A stretch of 64,000 nucleotides of DNA from JBBDIK01 sp040880465 (GCA_040880465.1 JBBDIK010000005.1:62001-126000); one strand, 5' to 3'. Shown: positions 35,073 to 43,967, counted from the first letter of the stretch. Numbers and translations are program-made. The notes: generated by a model from the sequence alone, not told the origin.

Positions 35073-36188
35073 ATGGCCGGCGGAGAAGTAAAACTCGTCA
35101 ATCTGGTGAAGAAGTTCGATGAGGTCGTCGCGGTCGACGGCATCAACGTGGAGATGCCCGCGGGCGAGTTCTTCTCGCTCCTCGGACCGTCGGGGTGTGG
35201 GAAGACCACAACGCTGCGCATGATCGCCGGCTTCGAGCAGCCGACGTCCGGACAGATCCAGCTGGACGGGGTCGACATGTCCGAGACGCCACCGCACAAG
35301 CGGAACGTCAACACCGTGTTCCAGAACTACGCCCTGTTCCCGCACCTGAACGTGTTCGAGAACGTGGCGTTCGGCCTGCAGTTCAAGAGCGAGGTGTCCA
35401 AGGACGAGACCAGGCGGCGGGTGGGCGAGGCGCTGGAGCTGGTGCAGCTCTCGGGCTACGAGAAGCGGCGCCCCACCCAGCTCTCGGGTGGACAACAGCA
35501 GCGGGTCGCCTTGGCGCGTGCGCTGATCCTGAACCCGACGGTGCTGCTGCTGGACGAGCCGCTCGGGGCCCTGGATGCCAAGCTGCGCAAGCGGTTGCAG
35601 ATCGAACTCAAGGCCCTCCAGGAAGCGGTCGGCATCACGTTCATCTACGTGACGCACGACCAGGAAGAGGCCCTGACGATGTCCGACCGGATCGCCGTCA
35701 TGTCCAGCGGCCGCATCGAGCAACTGGGCACGCCGGAGGAGGTCTACGAAGAGCCCGCGACGGCCTACGTCGCTGATTTCCTGGGCGTGTCGAACCTCAT
35801 GAGCGCGCAAGCGGGCGGGCTCGTCAACGGGACCTGCGCCGTTCGGCTCGGTGAGTTCGAGCTGAAGGCGGGCCGGGGGGCGACGGACTCCCGCGGCGAG
35901 GTCAAGATCACGATCCGACCCGAGCGGGTGCACCTGCAGCCGCAGGAGACCACGGGCGAGAACTTCGTACCCGGGATGGTCGAGCGCAGTGTCTACCTCG
36001 GCAACGCCACCCAGGTGATGGTGCACCTCGCGAGTGGCGACGCGATCCAGGTCATGGTGCAGAACCGCGGGGATCACATCGAGTTCGAGGCCGGCCAAGC
36101 GATCAAGGCGGTGTTCCCGATCGACGCGCTCCGGGTGGTCGCGTCCTCGGCCGAGCAGCAGGCCCAGATCGACGAAGCCATCGCCTAG
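35073..36188 (+). CDS. potA: spermidine/putrescine-type ABC transporter ATP-binding protein
   Basis: A 371-residue ATPase of the PotA/MalK group. Walker A is GPSGCGKTT (residues 38-46), the signature LSGGQQQRVALARAL, Walker B LLLDEPLGALDAKLR and the switch histidine THDQEEALTMSDR; the TOBE domain follows after about residue 240. It energises a Pot-type importer. The potB, potC and potD genes lie 0.8-5 kb downstream on the opposite strand, so the transporter is encoded by two converging units. The start is the ATG at 35073, four bases after the aminotransferase stop. Confidence 0.9.
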   Translation: MAGGEVKLVNLVKKFDEVVAVDGINVEMPAGEFFSLLGPSGCGKTTTLRMIAGFEQPTSGQIQLDGVDMSETPPHKRNVNTVFQNYALFPHLNVFENVAFGLQFKSEVSKDETRRRVGEALELVQLSGYEKRRPTQLSGGQQQRVALARALILNPTVLLLDEPLGALDAKLRKRLQIELKALQEAVGITFIYVTHDQEEALTMSDRIAVMSSGRIEQLGTPEEVYEEPATAYVADFLGVSNLMSAQAGGLVNGTCAVRLGEFELKAGRGATDSRGEVKITIRPERVHLQPQETTGENFVPGMVERSVYLGNATQVMVHLASGDAIQVMVQNRGDHIEFEAGQAIKAVFPIDALRVVASSAEQQAQIDEAIA

Positions 36189-36218
36189 GCTGACTCAGGG
36201 TTCCTGGCATCCCGACTG

Positions 36219-36908
36219 ATGGACTACGAGGCCGTCGTCTTCGATCTCTTCGGCACCCTCACGCCGGACGTCATCGAGCGCGACCGCGTCCCGATGCTCA
36301 CCGCGATGGCTGACGCCCTCGAGGTGCCGGTGGACCAGTTCAGGGAGCGTTGGGACGCCGGCTCGATGGACCGGATGCGAGGGGGGTCGCTCGCGGAGCA
36401 CGTTGCCATGGCATGCCGTGATCTTGGGAACACTCCTGCGCCGCAACAAGTTCAGGAGGCGCTCGACCGACGTCTCGCGTGGTCCCGCTCGTACTTCTTC
36501 GATACGCTGCAGAGCATCGTCCAGACTGTGAAGGTCATCCGTGAGCACAAGGAACTGCGGCTCGCCCTCGTCAGCGTCTGCATGGAAGAAGTGCCGGGAC
36601 TCTGGAAGGAGTGTCCGCTGGCGCCGTACTTCGACGTGACGGTCTTCTCGTGCGAGGTCGGGCTGATGAAGCCGGATCCGGGGATCTACCTGCTCGCTTC
36701 CGACGGCCTCGGCGTCCCGCCGGAAGCCTGCCTCTACATCGGCGACGGGAGCTTCGGTGAGCTCCATGGTGCCGAAGAGGCCGGCATGACCGCCGCGCTC
36801 TTCCGCCGGCCCGACCAGGACCCGGACGTGCACCGACCGGGCGAACGTGACGACTGGACCGGCGAAGTCATCTCCGCGATCCCCGAGGTCCTCCGCTTGC
36901 TCTGCTAG
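36219..36908 (+). CDS. HAD superfamily hydrolase (phosphatase)
   Basis: A 229-residue HAD protein. Motif I is VFDLFGTLTPDV near the N-terminus, motif III the lysine in GLMKPDPGIY and motif IV YIGDGSFGELHGA. Between them is a helical cap, as in the subclass-I phosphatases (phosphoglycolate phosphatase, haloacid-dehalogenase-type). The substrate is not predictable. It follows potA by 30 bases and may be co-transcribed. Confidence 0.8.
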   Translation: MDYEAVVFDLFGTLTPDVIERDRVPMLTAMADALEVPVDQFRERWDAGSMDRMRGGSLAEHVAMACRDLGNTPAPQQVQEALDRRLAWSRSYFFDTLQSIVQTVKVIREHKELRLALVSVCMEEVPGLWKECPLAPYFDVTVFSCEVGLMKPDPGIYLLASDGLGVPPEACLYIGDGSFGELHGAEEAGMTAALFRRPDQDPDVHRPGERDDWTGEVISAIPEVLRLLC

Positions 36909-36911
36909 CTA

Positions 36912-37001
36912 CGACGGATCGGTCTTCACGAAGCGAAACATCTGCAGGCGGCAACTTCGCTGTCGCCGAAGCGTTGAGCGGAGAGAATGGCCGATCCGTC
37001 G
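36912..37001. repeat. long-range inverted repeat in convergent gap (structured or terminating element)
   Basis: CGACGGATCGG (36912-36922) is an exact 11-base complement of 36991-37001, enclosing 68 bases that contain a further AGCGAA/TTCGCT pair. It fills the gap between the ends of the HAD gene and potC. It could be a bidirectional terminator or a small structured RNA; no T-run is present. Confidence 0.45.
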
Positions 37002-37010
37002 AACGACCGG

Positions 37011-38090
37011 CTAGATCTGCATCGCGAAGTCGGAGATCGCGTCTACCTTGCCGCCTTCTTGCTTGCGTGCGATGCGCTTGTAGATGACGGAGCCGACCCC
37101 GACCGCCAGGAAGGTGCCGAACAACATGATGGTCGCCATCGCGTTCAGTGCCGGCGTCGGGGACGACCGGTACCCACTGTAGATCTTCATGGAGATGGTC
37201 TCGCAGGCGGCGCGTTGGCAGACCGCACGCACGAGAACGAAGTCATCGATGACGTCTGCGAAGACGATGATCCCGCTGGCGAAGATCGCGGGGTACAGGA
37301 GCGGCAACAGGACCTTGCGCAAGGCCTGGCTCGGCCGCGCGCCGAGGTCCATCGCCGCCTCCTCGTATTCCTTGCCGATCGTCGACAGTCGGGCGCGCAC
37401 GATGATCACGGGGTAGGACATCTGGAGCGCCACCAGCCCGACCGCCTGGGCCATCGTGCCCATCTCGATGAACCTCAGGAGGTTGGCGAAGGTCAGGAAG
37501 AGCGCGACAGCGACGATCAGCTCGGGGGTGACGAACGACAGGAGCATCCCGAAGTTGGCCGCGCGTGCGGGGCGGCCCTTCCAGCGGTCGATACCGATCG
37601 CGAAGGCAACCCCGAGCGGCGTTGCGATGAGGACCGTTATGACGGCCAGCATGACCGTCTGGATGATCGCAGCGGTCAACTCTGGGCGTTGACACAGCGA
37701 GAAGTGGGTCCCGGCCGGCGCCCCGCCGCAGTACCAGCCCGTGGAGAATCCCTGCCAGACCGAGCGCGAGAGTCCGTTGTTGAAGGAGAACAGGACGGCG
37801 ATCGACACGGGGATGATCGACCAGCCGAGGTAGGCCCACGTGATGCTCTCGAGGACGCGGGGGAGCCGCCAGGGGTCGGACAAGCGGTAGAGGGGCTTGC
37901 CCTCGACCTTGCGAGCCGCCCGGAAGACGAAGATGGAGATGACGCAGGCGATGATCCCGGGAAGCAGGATCACGCCGGTCCCCGTGCCGAAGAACAGAGC
38001 GACGGCCGTGGCGGGGAGCGGGATCAGCAGGGCATAGCCCAGGATGCGGAGGCCGAGGGCGGCTCCGGGCGGGCGCGTCGCGACGTCCAT
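37011..38090 (-). CDS. potC: spermidine/putrescine-type ABC transporter permease (PotC-like)
   Basis: A 359-residue membrane protein of the binding-protein-dependent permease family. Six or more hydrophobic helices and the EAA loop, EYEEAAMDLGARPSQALRKVLLP, which docks on the ATPase, are present; two extra hydrophobic segments near the N-terminus lengthen it beyond the usual 260-280 residues. It pairs with PotB upstream (stop and start six bases apart) and presumably with PotA encoded at 35 kb. ATG at 38090 with TGAGG nearby. Confidence 0.87.
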   Translation of the reverse strand: MDVATRPPGAALGLRILGYALLIPLPATAVALFFGTGTGVILLPGIIACVISIFVFRAARKVEGKPLYRLSDPWRLPRVLESITWAYLGWSIIPVSIAVLFSFNNGLSRSVWQGFSTGWYCGGAPAGTHFSLCQRPELTAAIIQTVMLAVITVLIATPLGVAFAIGIDRWKGRPARAANFGMLLSFVTPELIVAVALFLTFANLLRFIEMGTMAQAVGLVALQMSYPVIIVRARLSTIGKEYEEAAMDLGARPSQALRKVLLPLLYPAIFASGIIVFADVIDDFVLVRAVCQRAACETISMKIYSGYRSSPTPALNAMATIMLFGTFLAVGVGSVIYKRIARKQEGGKVDAISDFAMQI

Positions 38091-38096
38091 CGAGCC

Positions 38097-39071
38097 TCAG
38101 ATCTCCTCGGAGCGCGTGCTGCGCAGGTAGTAGAGCATGAAGGGGATCAGCATCAGCATGAGGATCATCACGAGGGCTGCCGCCTGGGCCGGTCCGTCTC
38201 CCGAGGTGTGGACCTTCTGATCGATGAGGGTGCCGATCATGGAGGTTCGACCGCGCGAGGACAATAGGTACGTCGTGTAGTAGTCACCGAACATCGGGAG
38301 CGAGACGATCACCATGCCGGCGAGCACCGCCGGCTTCGAGAGCGGGAGCGTCACCTTCCAGAAGGTCTTCGAGGGGCTCGCTCCGAGGTCGCGGGAGGCC
38401 TCCATCAGGCTCTGGTTGATGCGGTCGAGGCCGGCGTACAGCGGCAGGATCATGTACGGGATGTATCCGTAGATGAGTCCCAGGACGACCGTCACGCTCT
38501 TGCCCTCGAGCCACTGGTATTCGCCGAACCCGATCACGCCCAGTACGCGGTTCACGAACCCGTCGCTCTGCAGGAGGTTCGTCCAGGCGAGCATCCGCAT
38601 CAGGTAGCTGACCCAGAACGGAGCCACCAGCAGCGCCAGGAAGAGGGTGCGCCGGCGTCCCCCGTATCGCGCAACGTAGTAGGCAACGGGGTAGGCGAGG
38701 AGCACGCAGATGCTGGAGGCGATGAGGACGTAGACGATCGTGCGGACGAACGATGGCTGGTAGAGCGGGAGTTCGCCGAAGACGCCGAAGATCTTGCCGA
38801 CGACCTCTTTGAAGGTGTCGAAGCTCCAGTACCACGGCTGCCATACGGGGATGGGCGTCTGGAAGACCGGATCGACGGTCCCCATCGCCACGGACAGGAT
38901 GACGTAGAACGGAAGGATGAAGAGCAGGATCAGCCACGCGAAGGCGGGTCCGGCGAAGGAGGGCCAGTACCAACGGGGGTACCAAACGCCCTCTTCTTTG
39001 CGTTGCGGAGGCCGCTTGCCCGGCTCGCTGGGCGGCGCGGTCTCTTCGAGTAGCCCTACCGGTCTATCCAC
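38097..39071 (-). CDS. potB: spermidine/putrescine-type ABC transporter permease (PotB-like)
   Basis: A 324-residue permease with six core helices and the EAA loop EASRDLGASPSKTFWKVTLPLS. The segment PVAYYVARYGGRRR and the large periplasmic loop after the first helix are typical of PotB. The start is a GTG at 39071 with no strong ribosome site, so translation may depend on coupling with potD, whose stop is 12 bases upstream. An acidic, charged lead of about 35 residues precedes the first helix. Confidence 0.87.
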   Translation of the reverse strand: MDRPVGLLEETAPPSEPGKRPPQRKEEGVWYPRWYWPSFAGPAFAWLILLFILPFYVILSVAMGTVDPVFQTPIPVWQPWYWSFDTFKEVVGKIFGVFGELPLYQPSFVRTIVYVLIASSICVLLAYPVAYYVARYGGRRRTLFLALLVAPFWVSYLMRMLAWTNLLQSDGFVNRVLGVIGFGEYQWLEGKSVTVVLGLIYGYIPYMILPLYAGLDRINQSLMEASRDLGASPSKTFWKVTLPLSKPAVLAGMVIVSLPMFGDYYTTYLLSSRGRTSMIGTLIDQKVHTSGDGPAQAAALVMILMLMLIPFMLYYLRSTRSEEI

Positions 39072-39083
39072 GAGGCAGAGAGT

Positions 39084-40466
39084 CTACCCGGTCGTCTGGA
39101 AGGTCTCCCAGGCGTCCTTCCACTGTGAGTCGACCTCGGGAGTGAGCTCCAAGAGCTGGTGTCCGACGGTGAAGTCCTCCTCGGTGGGGATGCACGTTTC
39201 GAGGCTCGGCTGGACGACACGTCCCGTCTGCCACGGGCCCGCCCCCTTGATGAGGTCCTCCTTGACGACGCCCTTCATCGGAGGGATGTAACCGTTCCAC
39301 TGGAAGTTGACCATCGAGTTGCCGCTGTTGTCCTTCGAGTCGAAGTCCAGCATGAAGTTCAGGAAATGGTGGGCCAGGACCGGGTTGCTCCCCGTGTTCA
39401 GGACCGACATGAAGTCCTGTCCGATCATCATGTTCTCGGTCGGGGCCCAGTAGCGGATCACGTCCTTGTTCTCCTGGTACTTCGGGAAGTAGTACTGGGC
39501 CGACACCATGTCACCCGACCAGGCCTGGTGCACGAGCGAGGCACCGTCAGGCATGTCCGTGTAGTCGTTCACGTCCGCCTTGACGTCCACCGCGTTCACC
39601 AGGTCCACGAGCTGCTGTTGGGCGGTGGCGAGGTTCTGCGTCCTGGTGGACGAGTCATCGGTGTTCACGTCGTAGACCCCGTTCTTCAACAGGATCATGC
39701 CGATGACCTCGCGGTAGTCGTCGAGGATGTGGGTCTTGCCCTTCCACTTCGGATCCCACATTACGTCGTACGGATTGTCCAGGCTGGGGACGTAGTCTGC
39801 CGAGGGCCCCTTGATGGCCGAGCCGCGAGGCTGATCGATCCGCCACGCGACGCCGGTCGTGTAGACCGTGTAAGGAACGGTGTACTGGGCGCCGACATCG
39901 TAGAAGGGGGAGTTGGCCTCGGTGCCTTGGTAGACCGACCACACGTTCGCGAGGTTCGTGAGGTAGGTCTTGTTCAGCGGCATCAGGATCTTGGTGACCG
40001 CGAGCTTGGACAGGATGTTGGTGGTCGGGAAGAAGACGTCGTAGTTGATGTCCGAGGCCGTCGTCAGGGTCGCGAGCGACTCCTGCTCGGTGTTGAAGGT
40101 GTTGACGTTCACCTTCACGCCGTACTGCTCTTCGAACATGTTGATGATCCGCGGGTTGATGTACTCCTCCCAGTTGTAGAGCTCGAGGGGGCCGGCCTCC
40201 GGCTTGAGGCCGTCGGCGATCGTCGGGTTACCCTCGGTCGGAAGGGTGACGGGGTTGTCCGGACGCGCGGGGTTCTGGAGGACCTGGCCGCCTTCACCGC
40301 CGACCTGAGTTCCCGTGTTCTTCGTGCACGCGGCGAGGATCGCGCTCGCGAGCGGGATGCTGGCGGCGGTCAGACCGGTGTTCCTGAGGAAGGTTCGCCG
40401 GTTCATCCGGCTGTCTCCGATACCCAGTGGGTGCTTCCGTCCGCCTTCGCGCGGGTGCAGCGCCAT
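39084..40466 (-). CDS. potD: spermidine/putrescine-type ABC transporter substrate-binding lipoprotein (PotD-like, copy 2)
   Basis: A 460-residue binding protein. The ATG at 40466 has GAGGAGGAG upstream; an open frame runs further but is not credible. A Tat-type motif with Arg23-Arg24 (MNRRTFLRNTG) precedes a lipobox ILAAC with Cys47. The mature part has LELYNWEEYINPRIINMFEEQYGVKV and the blocks HHFLNFMLDF and FQWNGYIPPM, closely matching copy 1. It is the first gene of potD-potB-potC. Residues 4-14 are HPREGGRKHPL, identical to copy 1, although the DNA coding for them differs at several third positions. Confidence 0.9.
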   Translation of the reverse strand: MALHPREGGRKHPLGIGDSRMNRRTFLRNTGLTAASIPLASAILAACTKNTGTQVGGEGGQVLQNPARPDNPVTLPTEGNPTIADGLKPEAGPLELYNWEEYINPRIINMFEEQYGVKVNVNTFNTEQESLATLTTASDINYDVFFPTTNILSKLAVTKILMPLNKTYLTNLANVWSVYQGTEANSPFYDVGAQYTVPYTVYTTGVAWRIDQPRGSAIKGPSADYVPSLDNPYDVMWDPKWKGKTHILDDYREVIGMILLKNGVYDVNTDDSSTRTQNLATAQQQLVDLVNAVDVKADVNDYTDMPDGASLVHQAWSGDMVSAQYYFPKYQENKDVIRYWAPTENMMIGQDFMSVLNTGSNPVLAHHFLNFMLDFDSKDNSGNSMVNFQWNGYIPPMKGVVKEDLIKGAGPWQTGRVVQPSLETCIPTEEDFTVGHQLLELTPEVDSQWKDAWETFQTTG

Positions 40467-40550
40467 CGTGCTCCTCCTCGTAGAGAACGTTCCTCGGGAA
40501 CCCCGCTCCGGGGTCGTTGCCGACGCGTGGGGCGCCACCGGCTGCGTCTG

Positions 40551-40578
40551 AGTATCACAGTAGGGAACAGCGGCGCAA
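40551..40578 (-). promoter_or_regulatory. candidate promoter of potD-potB-potC
   Basis: Read on the minus strand, TTGCGC (40578-40573) and GATACT (40556-40551) are separated by 16 bases and lie about 85 bases before the potD start. The rest of the 297-base gap between potD and the TetR gene shows no gene. Confidence 0.4.
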
Positions 40579-40763
40579 CCCACGTACCGTCGGTTCGGTC
40601 TGTGGCCCTCCCGCCGGGCCCCTACTCGGTCTCGGGTAGGTGGGTGGTGCGAGCCGGATGGCGTTCGGACATGTCGATCGTTGGCCGGGGAAACACCGCT
40701 AGAGTCCCCCCCGAGTCGAACGAACAAGGGGAGGTGGAGGGTGAGCCCTTCCGGGTCCGTCCG

Positions 40764-41384
40764 TCAGGCCTTCGCCGGAAAGAGTTCGAAGCCGATCTCG
40801 CGCGCCGACACTTCCATACACGTCCGCTTCATCCGCTCGGGGGTGACGATCGCGTCGTTGAGCACGACCTGGATCGCCAGGCCGTCCATGAGGCCGGCAA
40901 GGCGGAGCGCTTGTTCGTCCGCATCCCCTGCGGGGAACTCGCCCGACGCCTGTCCGGTGCGGATGACCGCCGCGATCGCATCTCGCCATCGCCGGTCGAG
41001 GACCTCTCGTTCGCTGGCCATCGCTGGGTCGCGCAAAGCTCGGCCCCAAACCTCGACCCAGAGGGACCATTCCTCGCGGCGATCCTCTTCCTCTCCCAGC
41101 AGGCCGGGGACCGAGAGGTCGATGAGCCGCTCGAGCTGCTCGCGAGCCGACGTGAGGCCGCGGATGTCTCGCGAAACCTGCAGGTAGAAGCGGTCGTTCA
41201 GCTGGGCCAGCGCTTCCGCGAGGAGTCGGTCCTTGGTCTCGAAGTAGTAGATGACGAGCCCCGGGGAGACTCCGGCGTCGGCGGCGACGTCGGCGATCCT
41301 GGTTTCGGCCAGGCCGCGCTCGGTGATCACTCTCGCGGCCGCCTCGAGGATCTCGGTCCGCCGGTCGGGTCGTGCCTTGGCCAC
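40764..41384 (-). CDS. TetR family transcriptional regulator (BetI-like)
   Basis: A 206-residue repressor. The N-terminal helix-turn-helix is clear (RRTEILEAAARVITERGL, IADVAADAGVSPGLVIYYFETKDRLLAEAL). The C-terminal ligand domain resembles the BetI group, EEWSLWVEVWGRALRDP, which responds to choline-like or polyamine-like ligands. The start is a GTG at 41384 with GGAGGGAA upstream. It is divergent from FAD oxidoreductase 4, with two palindromes between them, and so probably represses that gene and itself. Confidence 0.87.
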   Translation of the reverse strand: MAKARPDRRTEILEAAARVITERGLAETRIADVAADAGVSPGLVIYYFETKDRLLAEALAQLNDRFYLQVSRDIRGLTSAREQLERLIDLSVPGLLGEEEDRREEWSLWVEVWGRALRDPAMASEREVLDRRWRDAIAAVIRTGQASGEFPAGDADEQALRLAGLMDGLAIQVVLNDAIVTPERMKRTCMEVSAREIGFELFPAKA

Positions 41385-41417
41385 GCTTGGTTCCCTCCGT
41401 CCGTTCGCAACACGCCT

Positions 41418-41431
41418 TGAACGTCTGTTCA
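41418..41431. promoter_or_regulatory. palindrome upstream of the TetR gene (candidate operator 1)
   Basis: TGAAC-GTCT-GTTCA is an exact 5-4-5 inverted repeat 34 bases before the TetR start. Its half-site is close to the second palindrome on the other side of the divergent region. Such sites are usual for TetR autoregulation. Confidence 0.55.
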
Positions 41432-41495
41432 GTTCACTCTACGGTCTGAGGCAGCCATGTCAATGCCTGGGGGGTCGCCCGCCCGCCGTTCGGAC

Positions 41496-41525
41496 TTGAC
41501 TGATTGTTCAATCATCAGGCATCAT
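41496..41525 (+). promoter_or_regulatory. promoter and operator of FAD oxidoreductase 4
   Basis: TTGACT (41496-41501) and CATCAT (41520-41525) make a weak -35/-10 pair with an 18-base spacer. The exact palindrome TGATTG-TT-CAATCA (41501-41514) sits between them, where a bound TetR dimer would block RNA polymerase. Confidence 0.5.
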
Positions 41526-41623
41526 GCAGGGCGGGCGTCCGGCGTGGGGCCTGGGTCCGACCGATCGGCATGCGGGCCGAGCGTCCGGCGAGGAGCCGGC
41601 AGAGCGGCAGCGAGGAGATGGAC

Positions 41624-43270
41624 ATGATGGCGAACCGATACGACGCGATCGTTATCGGCGGCGGGCACAACGGCTTGACCTCGGGCGCGTACTTCGCGCG
41701 AGCGGGTGCGAACACCGTCGTCTTGGAGGCGGACGACCACACCGGGGGAGCGGCCGATACGTCGGCGCCGTTCCCCAACCATCCGGATGTGAAGGTCACG
41801 ACCTACTCGTACGTCGTGAGCCTGGTTCCTCCGACGATCATCAACGACCTCGGTCTGAAGCGCTTCGGGTACAACATCATCCCCTTCGGTCCGTACTTCC
41901 AGGCGTATCCGGACGGCCGCGCGGTCCGCGTGTACCCGGACGACGCGAGCAAGTCGCACGAATCCATCTCGCAGTTCTCGAAGAAGGACGCGGATGCGAT
42001 GGAGGAGTGGGAGGCGTGGCTCAAGGGGGTCGCCGACGTCCTCGGACCGCTGCTCCTGCAGGTGCCTCCGAAGCTCGGATCGAAGTCGGTCGGCGACCTC
42101 TTGGATGCCGCCAAGTCCGGATGGAAGATGCGCGGTCTGGACGTTCGCGGCGTCGCGAGCGTGACCAAGCTCTTCACGATGTCCGTGAGCGACCTGCTCA
42201 GCGAGTGGTTCGAGTCCGACGCGGTCAAGGGCATGCTGACCGTCAACGGCGTCATCGGGACCTGGGCCGGACCGGATGAGCCCGGGACTGCGTACGTCAT
42301 GCTGCACCACTCGATCGGTGACGTCGGCGACGGCCACCTCGGGTCGTGGGGTTTCCAGGAGGGCGGCATGGGGGCGGTCTCGCAGTGCTTCCGGGACGCC
42401 GCCGAGTCGTTCGGGTGCGAGGTTCGCACGAACGCGCGGGTGTCGAAGATCACGACCCAGAACGGTCGCGTGACCGGCGTGGTGCTCGACAACGGCGAGG
42501 AGCTGACCGCGCCGACCGTCGTCACGTCGATCCATCCGAAGATCGCGTTCCTCGACCTGATCGACCAGGGCGACCTGCCGGCCGATTTCGTCCGCGACAT
42601 CGAGAACTGGAAGACGCGCTCGGGTGTGGTGAAGGTGAACGTCGCGATGTCGGAGCTGCCGAAGTTCACGGCGGCCAAGGACTACAACGACACCAACGCC
42701 GACGGTATCCCGGAGCACCTGACGGGATCGGTGGAGCTGTGTTTCTCCACCGAGTACGCCGAGCGCGCGTTCCAGGACGCGCACATGGATCGCAAGGCGG
42801 CGACGGCGCCGTTCGTGGACGGGGTCATCCCGACCACGCTGGTGGATGGCCTCGGCGACAAGAAGAACGGGATCCACAACTTCTCGATGTTCACACAGTG
42901 GTGCCCGGACGACTGGAACGAGGAGCCGCACACCGAAGAACTGGACGCGTACGCGAACCGGATCTTCGATCTCTACAACGACATGGCGCCGAACTTCAAG
43001 GATTCGATCGTGGACTACCAAGTCATCGGTCCCTACGACATGGAGCAGCGCGTCGGACTCCTGGGGGGGAACATCTTCCACGGCGAACTCTCCGTCGATC
43101 AGCTGTTCCACATGCGTCCGGCGCCGGGCTATGCGGACTTCCGAACGCCGATCAAAGGCTTGTACCACGGCTCGTGCGCGACCCACGGTGGCGGCGGGAT
43201 CAACGGGATCCCCGGCTGGCAGGCGTTCAAGCAGGCCAAGAAGGACGGGCAGGTCCGCTCAAGCACGTAG
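41624..43270 (+). CDS. NAD(P)/FAD-dependent oxidoreductase, PYROXD2-like (paralogue 4)
   Basis: A 548-residue flavoprotein. FAD motif VIGGGHNGL lies at residues of about 10-18, and the C-terminal block is NIFHGELSVDQLFHMRPAPGYADFRTPIKGLYHGS, here quoted across a conserved stretch in short form. The ATG at 41624 is chosen because GAGGAG lies six bases upstream; the ATG at 41618 abuts the GAGGAG and 41627 is a near alternative. It is divergent from a TetR gene and carries its own operator, so it is a separately induced member of the family. Substrate unknown. A second TetR gene ends 22 bases past its stop on the opposite strand. Confidence 0.82.
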   Translation: MMANRYDAIVIGGGHNGLTSGAYFARAGANTVVLEADDHTGGAADTSAPFPNHPDVKVTTYSYVVSLVPPTIINDLGLKRFGYNIIPFGPYFQAYPDGRAVRVYPDDASKSHESISQFSKKDADAMEEWEAWLKGVADVLGPLLLQVPPKLGSKSVGDLLDAAKSGWKMRGLDVRGVASVTKLFTMSVSDLLSEWFESDAVKGMLTVNGVIGTWAGPDEPGTAYVMLHHSIGDVGDGHLGSWGFQEGGMGAVSQCFRDAAESFGCEVRTNARVSKITTQNGRVTGVVLDNGEELTAPTVVTSIHPKIAFLDLIDQGDLPADFVRDIENWKTRSGVVKVNVAMSELPKFTAAKDYNDTNADGIPEHLTGSVELCFSTEYAERAFQDAHMDRKAATAPFVDGVIPTTLVDGLGDKKNGIHNFSMFTQWCPDDWNEEPHTEELDAYANRIFDLYNDMAPNFKDSIVDYQVIGPYDMEQRVGLLGGNIFHGELSVDQLFHMRPAPGYADFRTPIKGLYHGSCATHGGGGINGIPGWQAFKQAKKDGQVRSST

Positions 43271-43292
43271 TCGTCGTCGGAGTCGGCGCGGG

Positions 43293-43880
43293 CTAGTTCG
43301 TCGACGCGCTCCGGCCGAGTTCGAGGGCGACCGCTTCGCGGACGAGTTCGCGTGCGCGCTCCTGGGAGACCTCGCCGAGCAACCATCGCGAGCCGAGCCC
43401 GTCGACGAGGCCGGTGAGTCGTTCGGCAGCGTCAGCCGCGCGTACCGTCGTCGCGATGCTGCCGCCTCGTTGGCCGTCCTCGATCATCCGAGCGATCGCT
43501 TCGTTCCATCGTTCGGACCACGCTTTCATCGGGCCGCGGAACGATCCATCGAAGAGGGCGGCCTCCGTGAGCTCACTCCAGATGACCCAGTTGTCACGGA
43601 CAGCCGGCGAATCGTCGAATTCCAAGAGCAAGGTCTCGGTGATGCGTTCGCGCGCGGAGCCAGCCCGGGTGCGGGACCCGATCTCGTTTATCGCCCGGAG
43701 CTCGGCGTGTTCGAGAGCGGCGGCGAGCAGATCGTCGCGCGTGGGGAAGTAGTAGGAGACGAGCGCGCGGGATACGCCTGCCTCGTCGGCGACGTGGCGG
43801 ATGTACATGCCGTGGAGGCCGACCTTCGCGATGACTCGGCACGTCGCGTCGAGGATCTCTGGACGTCGGTCCTCCGCCAA
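43293..43880 (-). CDS. TetR family transcriptional regulator
   Basis: A 195-residue repressor with an N-terminal helix-turn-helix (RRPEILDATCRVIAKVGL, VADEAGVSRALVSYYFPTRDDLLAAAL) and a C-terminal domain with WSELTEAALFDGSF similar to the BetI/TetR_C_6 type. The start is a TTG at 43880 with GGGAGG four bases upstream. It is divergent from FAD oxidoreductase 5, whose promoter carries a perfect inverted repeat, and is its likely repressor. Confidence 0.86.
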   Translation of the reverse strand: MAEDRRPEILDATCRVIAKVGLHGMYIRHVADEAGVSRALVSYYFPTRDDLLAAALEHAELRAINEIGSRTRAGSARERITETLLLEFDDSPAVRDNWVIWSELTEAALFDGSFRGPMKAWSERWNEAIARMIEDGQRGGSIATTVRAADAAERLTGLVDGLGSRWLLGEVSQERARELVREAVALELGRSASTN

Positions 43881-43939
43881 CGGGCCTCCCGGTCTTCGCT
43901 CCCCGCTCCCAGCGCGCCTGGGCTACCCCTCCCTAGGGG

Positions 43940-43967
43940 TTGACTGGCACGCCAGCCAGTCTATACC
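43940..43967 (+). promoter_or_regulatory. promoter with embedded TetR-type operator for FAD oxidoreductase 5
   Basis: TTGACT (43940-43945) and TATACC (43962-43967) are separated by 16 bases, the clearest promoter in the window. GACTGGC (43942-43948) and GCCAGTC (43955-43961) form a 7-6-7 inverted repeat that fills the spacer. A TetR dimer bound there would exclude polymerase. The start codon is about 70 bases downstream. Confidence 0.65.
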
